From assembly GCA_905479845.1 (NCBI GenBank), contig CAJQOB010000177.1, positions 1-9,316 of the forward strand: 9,316 nt of DNA, given 5' to 3'. Source of the DNA: an uncultured Flavobacteriales bacterium. GTDB taxonomy: Bacteria; Bacteroidota; Bacteroidia; Flavobacteriales_D; Crocinitomicaceae. Made by a program: the position numbers and the translations under genes. Every line of letters begins with the position of its first letter. Within the stretch, counting starts at the first letter, position 1. Shown here in pieces: positions 1 to 8,100 of the stretch. A model generated the notes under the pieces. That model did not search any database. It worked only from the letters and a program-made list of their open reading frames with translations, and was not told the DNA's origin.

Positions 1-1
1 C

Positions 2-2428
2 TCAGCAAGTGTGAGCTCCTCGGATACAGTTAACGCTACCACTGAAGCTCCAAAAACGATCGAAGAATATGTCACTGGGCTTGGTTCGAAGCGTGCTGAA
101 ATGTACGTGAAGTTAGAGACGAAAGATGAAGCGACAGCTCCGTACGATCCTGAAATTCACTTGGGGAATTTGGCTACGGAATCTCCTGTTTTCAAGTTCA
201 TCATTGACGTGAATTCGGAGAGCGGAATTAAAGTTTTTAAAGCATTTTCAAAAGTGATTACTCGTATGTCCGTTCAGGTGGGAGTGCAAGGAATGAGGTT
301 GCTTGATTTAGATTCTGATACGGGGAAATTGAATCCTACAAAACCGATGTATCCCTTCACATCTAATCCCGTGAAAGGATCAAATTTGACGATAGATCAT
401 GATGAAATATTCACGAAAAGTTGGAATACAATTCAAGTGAATGTCAAGTGGCAAAACACTCCTGATAATTTTTCTGATTGGTATTCAGCCTATCAAGTTG
501 GGTTGAATTCGAACTTGTCAATAAAAGGATACGGGGATTCTCAAAATATCGACCCTGACTTTAAGAGCATGGTAAGCGCTAAATCTAAACTAGTAGATGG
601 TTTGGATGCTATCGGTAAACCAGCTATTAATGAAATCGATGACCTTATCGTATCTAAACAAGGCTTGAGTCCAGAAGATTTGGACTTATTACGTACGGAA
701 ATAGAGAGAAAACAAAATACTGCTGGTGACAATCCAGTGGTCAAAGCGGATGACTACTTCAAAGCGACGAGATACGTGAAATTGAATAATCAATGGACAA
801 AAGCACAGAACGGTTCGAATAAGAATCCTGTAAACCTGTTCCAGTTGAAAGGTTCAGGGACTACATCTGATGATGGGATTAAGCACATCTGTCAGTTTAC
901 AGTGACCACGCCCGTTTCTGAAGAAGGGGATTATGCTGGTCCAATTAAATTATCGTTGAATCAGCCGTTCTTTCATGAGATCTATCCACAATTGTATGCA
1001 ATTGCCTTGGCTAGCAACGATCCAAATCAAATTATTCCGAATAAACCGTATACACCATTTTGTCAGGAAATAGTGGTGGATTACACAGCGAAGGAGTCTA
1101 TCACATTAACGGATAAGGATGAAAGTAAGTTCGAAGAACGAGCACTGACTTTGTTCCACGAGTTACCTTTCGGTCACGCAATTGAGCACGGTTATTTGAG
1201 ATCAACGCATGAGGCACAATCTAGCGACTGTACCTTGATTCCTGCAGTTAACAATGGTGGAGAGCTATACATTGGTTTGGAGGATGCAAAAAATCTTCAA
1301 ACAGTTTCTCTATTCATCCAATTACTTGAAGGAAGTGAAAATCCCCTAGTTGAGTCTTTTGATAAAGACAACAAAGTGACATGGGAAGTGCTTTGTTCTG
1401 ATTATTGGCAGCCCCTAGATTCAATTGCGGTTAAGCTAAACGAGATTGACAATTTTTTGAAATCGGGGCTTGTCCGATTGGAAATTCCAAAGGAAGCAAC
1501 AGACGACAACATGCAACTCGATAAGGGATTGTTCTGGATCAAAGCTGTGATGCCTAAGTCCTACGATGCGGTCTGTCGAGTACTGGATGTTTCCGCGCAA
1601 GGAGCAATGGCAACATTTGTGAACAACGGTAATGAGTTGTCGCATCTGGAAAGTGGATTACCCGCTGAGACAATTGACAAATTGGAGGATCGATTGGCAT
1701 TTGTCAAGTCAGTAACTCAACCTTACAACACCTTCGATGGTAAACCAGAGGAAAATGATGCTTCATATTACAAACGTGTAAGTGAAAGAATTAGACACAA
1801 GAATAGAGCGATCGCCCTTTGGGATTATGAGAATATCGTATTGCAGGAGTTCCAGAATATCTATCGCGTGAAATGTTTGAATCATACAAACACCAAATCA
1901 CTCTTGGCAGCTGGTTGTGTGACATTGGCAGTTGTACCGGATACGGTGAACAAGAACATGTTCAATATTCTTCAACCAAGGGTGAGTACAGCTTATCTGA
2001 ACAAAATTCAAGCGTATGTTTCGCAACTGACCTCGCTACATGTGAAATTGGATGTCATTAATCCAGTTTATGAAGAAGTGAAAATAGATATCACTGTCAA
2101 GTTCTATAATGAGTTTGATAAGGCTCTATACACTTTGGAACTCAATGAGGATTTGAAAAAATTCTTGTCACCATGGGCGTTCGATGAGGCGAAAAACGTA
2201 GAGTTTGGCATCACATTACACCAAACTGTTCTAATTGATTTTGTAGAGCGATTGCATTATGTCGATTACATCACGTCCATCAAAATGTTTGTTGGAGATC
2301 CTCAGAAAAAAATGAAAAATGCGCAACCATCAAGCCCGAAGGCGATTTTGGTTTCAGCCGAACAACATAAGATTACACCCTTGGACGAAAGCGCCACGGA
2401 ACAAGTAACAACTGAAGCAGAATGCTAG
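2..2428 (+). CDS. Afp11-type baseplate wedge protein (baseplate J-like) of an eCIS, 5' end open
   Basis: Structural protein expected in the baseplate wedge of a contractile injection particle (T4 gp6 / phage P2 gpJ / Afp11 lineage), linking the spike hub to the sheath. Numbering from the GTG at 11 gives 805 residues. The strongest signature is residues ~586-625: YYKRVSERIRHKNRAIALWD followed by YE and, further on, YRVKCLNHTN, a block I know from eCIS Afp11 proteins. The C-terminal J-type fold follows (NPVYEEVKIDITVKFY, then FLSPWAF at 718-724, then the ITLHQTVLIDFVERLHYVDY segment). An N-terminal part (~50-160) with a PMYPFTSNPVKGSN motif also resembles this family. Residues ~185-240 look like a charged helical insert (SPEDLDLLRTEIERKQ). 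The reading frame has no stop between base 2 and the GTG at 11, and family members are often longer, so the true start is probably upstream and the gene is partial here. The stop codon overlaps the next gene. Family assignment is confident from remembered motifs; the Afp11 equivalence is a little less certain. Confidence 0.88.
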   Translation, partial: SASVSSSDTVNATTEAPKTIEEYVTGLGSKRAEMYVKLETKDEATAPYDPEIHLGNLATESPVFKFIIDVNSESGIKVFKAFSKVITRMSVQVGVQGMRLLDLDSDTGKLNPTKPMYPFTSNPVKGSNLTIDHDEIFTKSWNTIQVNVKWQNTPDNFSDWYSAYQVGLNSNLSIKGYGDSQNIDPDFKSMVSAKSKLVDGLDAIGKPAINEIDDLIVSKQGLSPEDLDLLRTEIERKQNTAGDNPVVKADDYFKATRYVKLNNQWTKAQNGSNKNPVNLFQLKGSGTTSDDGIKHICQFTVTTPVSEEGDYAGPIKLSLNQPFFHEIYPQLYAIALASNDPNQIIPNKPYTPFCQEIVVDYTAKESITLTDKDESKFEERALTLFHELPFGHAIEHGYLRSTHEAQSSDCTLIPAVNNGGELYIGLEDAKNLQTVSLFIQLLEGSENPLVESFDKDNKVTWEVLCSDYWQPLDSIAVKLNEIDNFLKSGLVRLEIPKEATDDNMQLDKGLFWIKAVMPKSYDAVCRVLDVSAQGAMATFVNNGNELSHLESGLPAETIDKLEDRLAFVKSVTQPYNTFDGKPEENDASYYKRVSERIRHKNRAIALWDYENIVLQEFQNIYRVKCLNHTNTKSLLAAGCVTLAVVPDTVNKNMFNILQPRVSTAYLNKIQAYVSQLTSLHVKLDVINPVYEEVKIDITVKFYNEFDKALYTLELNEDLKKFLSPWAFDEAKNVEFGITLHQTVLIDFVERLHYVDYITSIKMFVGDPQKKMKNAQPSSPKAILVSAEQHKITPLDESATEQVTTEAEC
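2422..2428 (+). promoter_or_regulatory. Stop-start overlap (ATGCTAG) coupling the two baseplate genes
   Basis: The ATG of the 912-residue protein (2422-2424) lies inside the last codons of the J-like gene, whose TAG is 2426-2428. The preceding bases (ACTGAAGCAGA) show no Shine-Dalgarno match, so translation of the second gene is probably coupled to termination of the first. This would favour balanced amounts of two proteins expected to assemble together. Overlap is seen; coupling is inferred. Confidence 0.7.
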
Positions 2429-5160
2429 AAGAAATTAAACATATCAAAATCTCCAAGAAGGTTTCGTCAGAAGATGATTTGGATTTCGAATTCTTGAAAT
2501 CAACGGGGATTGAGTACATCGAGTCTTTGGGCGCTAGCCTTTGGAGTGATATGAATGTGCATGATCCTGGAGTTACCATTCTGGAAGCATTGGCATACGC
2601 AATTACGGACTTAGGAAATAGAATGAGCTTGCCAATTGAAAGTCTCATCGCTTCTGAAGACGACTTGGATTTGAAAAAACAGTTTTACCGTGCTGATAAG
2701 ATTTTACCAACGAGTCCAACAACTGCACTTGACTATCGAAAGAAATTCTCGGATATTCCAGGGGTAAGGAATTCATGGATCATCGCCTACGAACGTCCGC
2801 TTTACGCAGATTGCAAAAAGAGCAAAATTGCCTTTAGCTTGGAAGCACTAGGGAATCCGACTGATGCCAACAAGAAAGACTTAAGTATTAAAGGTCTGAA
2901 TGCTGTTATCGTTGACTATGATTTGGATGCGACGGATAAGAATGGCGATCCTGTTACCAAAGAATCGATAAATGAGGAGATCAAACGAGTTTACCACAAG
3001 CATAGAAATTTATGTGAGGACCTCGTAGAAATTCGAGAAGTTGCAGAACACCCAATTGGAGTCTGTGCGAACATCGAGTTGGAGAATAGTGTCGATGAAG
3101 ATTTGGTGCATGCGAAAGTTCTAAACGTGATCGAAGAGTATTTTGCACCAGAAATTCAACACCATTCGCTTAAAGAAATGTTGGATCGCGGTTACCGAAC
3201 AGATCAAATATTTGAAGGCCCGTTTTTGGACAAAGGATTTATTGATCCGAAGGAGTTAGCAGAAGCCGATTTACGTTCAGAAGTAAGACTCTCCGATTTA
3301 GTGAAAATTATTATGGAGATCGATGGAGTGAAACTGATTACAGATATCAGTATTCGCGATTGTCAAGATAACAAGGAAGGCACAAAATGGCTCATTGAAG
3401 TAAAACCTTATACAAAGCCAAAACTGTGCTCAACAAAAAAAGGTGAGGATGCTTGCTGCACTGTAAGTTCTTTCAGCTACGCGAAGGATATTTTACCGGT
3501 AACGGTAAACGACAAACGAGTAGCGAAATTCAGAAAGACATTACTGAAAGAGAAATATGAGTTGGATCAAGTCGCTGTTGAGGATAGGAAAATCAAAGTG
3601 AAACGCGGACAATACTTGAACTCTGGAGATACTACAACAATACAGAATGAGTTCCCTGAAACTTATGGAATTAGCAAATATGGACTAGCTCCAAATTCGA
3701 GTGAAGCAAGAAAATCTCAGGCTCTTCAACTCAAAGGGTATTTGGCCTTTTTTGATCAAATATTAGCATCGTACTTCTCACATTTATCTAAAGTGAAGGA
3801 CTTGCTTTCTATTAGCACGGGAGTGGTTCCAACATACTTTACTCAGGCCATTAGTGATATTAAGGATTTCGACAAAATAGTAGATGATTATCCTATGGAT
3901 GATGACGCTTTACTAGCCGAAAAGTTATTTCAGGAATTAGATAACAACATTGAAAGAAGAAATGCTATTCTCGATCACCTATTAGCACGCTTTGCCGAAA
4001 ACTTTAGTGAATACACTTTCCTAATGAATGAATTGTATGGTAGGGCTTCAAACGAAATGGTGCTTTATTCGAAAGAGCAATTCTTGAGAGAATACGTTGA
4101 CTTCAGTGCGCGAAGAGGTGACGGATATGATATCTACGGAAAAATATGGGATACGAAGAACGTCGCAGGTGCTCAAAAGAGAATCTCGCGCTTGACAGGG
4201 ATTCGAAATTACTTCAGAAGAAACCTATCGCGTTCTTTAGCGCAAATTTATATTCCTGAGGACTCTACAACGAATAAGGTCATGTGGAGGATTCTCAATA
4301 ATGACGGAGAGCGACTTCTATATTCTGCATTGAGCTTCAAGTCTACTGATGACGCAATGAGCGATCTATACAAAGTGATCGGTACAATTGCGAAAATGGA
4401 TGTTGAGGAAATAAATGAGTTTTTCGAAAACGGTGTAAGTCACGGAGATCGAATTGATGATGTTGTCATTTATCAGAGACCAAATGGTCAATACAAATTC
4501 AATGTAGTTGATCCCAATCGATTGAACCCTGCAGGGGAGCCTGAAATTATTGGAATCTTCTCCGAATGGGATGTAACACTGGAGGACCTTCGTCAGCATT
4601 TGATTGAAATTATTGAGTTTTTGAGACAAGAATTCAACGAAGATGGAATGTACATTGTCGAACATGTGTTCTTACTTCCAGACGTCAATAAGAATGATGC
4701 AGAGTTGAAAGAATTCTTACCTGTTTGTATTGATGATTGCGATGACTGCTGCACCATGGATCCATATTCATTCAAAGTGAGTGTGATTCTCCCTGGGTAC
4801 ACGCAACGTTTCGCGGATCAAGACTTTAGAAATTACATGGAGTTACTCATCCAAGCAGAGTTACCTTCTCACATCGTACCTCGAATTTGTTGGATTGGAC
4901 ACCGTGACACTCACGAATTGGAGGATGGCGAAATCAATCAGTTAATGACCTTGGAGAAAACGTACAAAAAGTACTTGACTGAACTGAAGGATTTTAAAGT
5001 ATCTGACACGCCTATTAAGCATCAAACTTGGCTAGAATTCACTGAAATTCTATTCGATTTATTCACACTACACCCGGTTGGAAGGCTTCACGATTGTGAT
5101 AGCGATGAAGACTTAGAAGGGAAAATAATATTAGGAAGAACCAACCTAGGATCACTATAA
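2422..5160 (+). CDS. Afp12-type eCIS baseplate protein
   Basis: Second large baseplate component, expected to pair with the upstream J-like protein in wedge assembly (T4 gp7/Afp12 position). The protein is 912 residues and looks complete. Near the N terminus, residues 45-55 read NVHDPGVTILE and continue into EALAYAITDLGNR, the hallmark of this family in Bacteroidota eCIS loci. Residues ~655-755 are acidic and helical and end in a YIVEHVFLLP-type segment. A cysteine cluster CIDDCDDCC (769-777) comes directly before a conserved C-terminal domain: DPYSFKVSVILPGYTQRFAD, then FRNYMELLIQAELPSHIVPRICWIG (~780-836). The end carries LHDCD (889-893) and ILGRTNLGSL, which I recall as the usual terminus of homologues, so the 3' end is intact. 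A second cysteine group is C336, C345 and C346. The ATG at 2422 is chosen because it overlaps the preceding stop and fits the family start (EIKHIKISKK). No signal peptide or membrane segment is seen; a cytoplasmically assembled particle protein is expected. Exact Afp11 versus Afp12 naming rests on motif memory and order. Confidence 0.83.
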   Translation: MLEEIKHIKISKKVSSEDDLDFEFLKSTGIEYIESLGASLWSDMNVHDPGVTILEALAYAITDLGNRMSLPIESLIASEDDLDLKKQFYRADKILPTSPTTALDYRKKFSDIPGVRNSWIIAYERPLYADCKKSKIAFSLEALGNPTDANKKDLSIKGLNAVIVDYDLDATDKNGDPVTKESINEEIKRVYHKHRNLCEDLVEIREVAEHPIGVCANIELENSVDEDLVHAKVLNVIEEYFAPEIQHHSLKEMLDRGYRTDQIFEGPFLDKGFIDPKELAEADLRSEVRLSDLVKIIMEIDGVKLITDISIRDCQDNKEGTKWLIEVKPYTKPKLCSTKKGEDACCTVSSFSYAKDILPVTVNDKRVAKFRKTLLKEKYELDQVAVEDRKIKVKRGQYLNSGDTTTIQNEFPETYGISKYGLAPNSSEARKSQALQLKGYLAFFDQILASYFSHLSKVKDLLSISTGVVPTYFTQAISDIKDFDKIVDDYPMDDDALLAEKLFQELDNNIERRNAILDHLLARFAENFSEYTFLMNELYGRASNEMVLYSKEQFLREYVDFSARRGDGYDIYGKIWDTKNVAGAQKRISRLTGIRNYFRRNLSRSLAQIYIPEDSTTNKVMWRILNNDGERLLYSALSFKSTDDAMSDLYKVIGTIAKMDVEEINEFFENGVSHGDRIDDVVIYQRPNGQYKFNVVDPNRLNPAGEPEIIGIFSEWDVTLEDLRQHLIEIIEFLRQEFNEDGMYIVEHVFLLPDVNKNDAELKEFLPVCIDDCDDCCTMDPYSFKVSVILPGYTQRFADQDFRNYMELLIQAELPSHIVPRICWIGHRDTHELEDGEINQLMTLEKTYKKYLTELKDFKVSDTPIKHQTWLEFTEILFDLFTLHPVGRLHDCDSDEDLEGKIILGRTNLGSL

Positions 5161-5175
5161 CAACAAGAAATTATG
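5158..5175 (+). promoter_or_regulatory. Short junction and A-rich start region of the third gene
   Basis: The TAA stop at 5158-5160 is followed by 12 bases (CAACAAGAAATT) and then ATG. There is no GGAGG-like ribosome binding site; the leader is A-rich, as is usual for Bacteroidota starts. The gap is too short for a terminator plus promoter, so the third gene is almost certainly on the same transcript as the baseplate genes. Confidence 0.6.
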
Positions 5176-8100
5176 GCGAAGAAATTAACCGATATCACCA
5201 CTTCTTATAGCACATTTGCAAAGGATCAAATCCTTACTGAAACTCAGCTAAATGAATTTCTGGAGTATTTTGATGAACAGGATCGATTGAGCAGAATTTG
5301 TCTTTCCGGTGTCGGAATTGCTTGTGGGTTTGAATTAAGTACAAATAGCAAGACAAACGCGATTACAATCTCACAAGGGGCTGGTGTCACTACTGACGGA
5401 GATCTTATTCATTTAGTAGCGAAGGAAAGGCTGAAGAAAAAGGTGAATCCTGAGAATCTAAAAGACATTCTTGTTGACAAGATTACCTACGAGTACTATC
5501 GTAAATACGAAAGTGAGGAAGTTGAGTATCATCCTCATTTTAATAAGAATGAAAGCGCTAAGGAGTTTGATTCAATTCCATTATTGGAAATTGTTTCGAA
5601 TGCTGACAAACGTCCAACAGATAAAAATCTTCAAACGCTTAATCTGAGAAATAAAATTGCACTTTTCTATTTAGAGTGCTATCCAAAAGATCCTGATACA
5701 TGTGTCACAGTTAATTGTGAAAATCAAGGAATTGAGCAGGTAAATAAATTACGTGTTCTTTTGGTGGACATCGCCTACATCAATAGAATTACGCGACCAG
5801 ATAACTTATTCAATAGCTACATTACACTTGAATCCTATCTGGAGACGAAAACGGTGTATGTTCCTCGAGTAATTTTGAACGAAGACAACACTTCAACGGC
5901 TCCTGCATTAGCGGATGAATATCAAGATACTGCTTTGATCAATTCCGCCGTTTCGAACATTCGTTCGGGAGTAAGAACGATTTTACAGCGCTTAGATCGC
6001 TCTCCTGAAGCTGCAACTTTCGACGTGAACATGCGCCGAATTTTCCCGATTAACGATCCAACAAATTTGATTTTGTTCCAATACAAGTATGATTTGCTCA
6101 AGGATTTGGCCGATTCGTACAATGAATTGAAGGAGTTATTCTTACAAAATTACGCTACTTGTTGCCCGAATATTGCAGCCTTTCCAAAGCACTTGTTGCT
6201 AGGAAGCCCGTATGAGGCAAGAGATAGCGAAGACACTTTCTTTTCAACTCCAATTTCGGAGCCAGTGTTTGTTTCGGAACTTGGTTCGGAAGAGGATAAC
6301 CTGCTCAAAAGAAGAATAGGACCACCTCCCGTAATCAGAGATGATCGATCGTACCGTCACAAATTCCATAAATCGCCAATATTGTTGGATTCGGATGAAG
6401 GAAATGGACGATTCGAATCAGTGTTGACGCGTATTTTGACAATGGTGAGCGAGCAAGGGTTCTACGACAGTAAAGAATTTCAATCTGAAACGATCCGAAT
6501 TACTCCTTCAAATGTGCGTGTTCCTTTAGGGAGAAAAGCCGTGCCATTTTATTACAGATTCAACAATAAATTAATGTTGAATTGGGATTTCGATAAAAGA
6601 GGATACGATCGCCACAAATCAATTTTGGGTTACCGACAAGCAAGCGCGTATCCTTACAATCCTTATGTTTCGAATCCACTTCGTTTCTCACTTGATCCTT
6701 ATGATTTTTACAGAATTGAAGGACATCAGGGACATCCGTACGATCAAGTATTTGAGTCGCTCACAGAATTGAAAAACACCTTTAGCTTACCTTTTGATAT
6801 TAAGGTTTTAGGGATTAATGTAACCGAATTTGATGAGTTACTGGCAGATCAATACAAATGTGATTTCAAAGATTTAAATGTTCTACTACAAGCCTGGTCA
6901 TCTGAACAGGAGTGTATCGCGACGGAGGTGACATATGTCTTGTCAAGCTTTAGTACTAAAGATCCAGGAGCGAACACAGTGGAGAATGATTACTTCACAA
7001 TTAAAGGGACGAGAGCAGTTTCAGTAATTCCTGATTTGAATCTGGCAGCGGATCTTTCTCCCACTATAAATGACGAATTAACTGCACCAACGGCTAGTTT
7101 CAGAACAACGGCTTTTGAGTCTCCTTTTGTGAAAACAGATTCGAAAACGGCTGCAAAAGAAACGGCTTATGTGAATCCAGTGTTGAGCTACATCAACAAT
7201 GAACCAGACACAGTTGGGTTCTATCTCGACAAATCGATTAAGGACGCTGGAGGAAATTATGCGAATGCATTAGCGTACGCAACGAATACTCTTGGACCGA
7301 TTATCAAAGATTGGGAAGATCCAGTAGCTGTTAGTACCGTGAATTTACCATTACAGATTTTAGTAGCCTGCACGAGTTTAATTGAGCTCGTTCCAAATTC
7401 AATCAATCAATTAACAGATTCGACACTCGATTCATACAATATCGAAATTGCGAAACTGTGTAGTTACACGAAACAACTTCAAACCCAATACAGAGACCCA
7501 GTTTTAGTTGGAAAAGTATCCGAAAAAACACGTTCGATGGTTTCACTTTTAGTGAATCAATTGACAGCGATCTGTTGTAGCTCTAAGAAATTAAAAGCAC
7601 TTCTGGAGGAAGTTAAAAAGCGTAAGGAATCAATCATTAAGCGATTAAATTTTCAGGATTTCGCCTTGAAAAACCCAGGGTTGGAACACAAAGCGGGTGC
7701 CGGACCAGGACAAACTTTTGTTATTGTTTATCTCAACGATGCTATAACGGAAAATACAGGAGGATCATCGACTGGTATTGGGCTGTTCCCTGGAGGAATC
7801 AATCCAATAAAGCCAATCTCACCGTTCACTCCAATTACTACAATTAACCCTGCTATAAGTCCGATATCTAGTTCTTTTACAAGTGTTGAACCTAGCTCGG
7901 AAGTAAAACCTTCTACAAATCCAGAGTTGAGTTCGTCAGAATTAAGCGCTTTTGCTTCTCCAACAGGAAGCTTTGATCGATCAACTAGAAGAGCAATTAC
8001 TGGTGCTGGTCTAACTGTGAATACAAATACAATTGCGGATTTAGGAATTAAGGATGGATTTCTAATTGACCCAAGCCTTTTCCTTCCATCGAATGAGGGT

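Noticed and set aside
541..2648. Short ORFs at 541-744 (-), 1436-1645 (-), 1873-2061 (+) and 2373-2648 (-)
   Set aside because: All overlap the well-supported J-like gene or the start of the Afp12-type gene in other frames and show no protein-like motifs.
3492..3505. Palindrome TTACCGGTAA near a second partial copy (ACGGTAA)
   Set aside because: It falls inside the Afp12-type gene in a conserved reading frame; too short and lacking any operator context.
4366..6122. Reverse-strand ORFs at 4366-4665, 4593-4802 and 5922-6122
   Set aside because: They sit opposite conserved segments of the baseplate and giant genes; no independent evidence of coding.
7973..7984. 12-bp perfect palindrome TTGATCGATCAA
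   Set aside because: It lies inside coding sequence, encodes ordinary residues (FDRST), occurs alone and has no associated promoter; likely chance.
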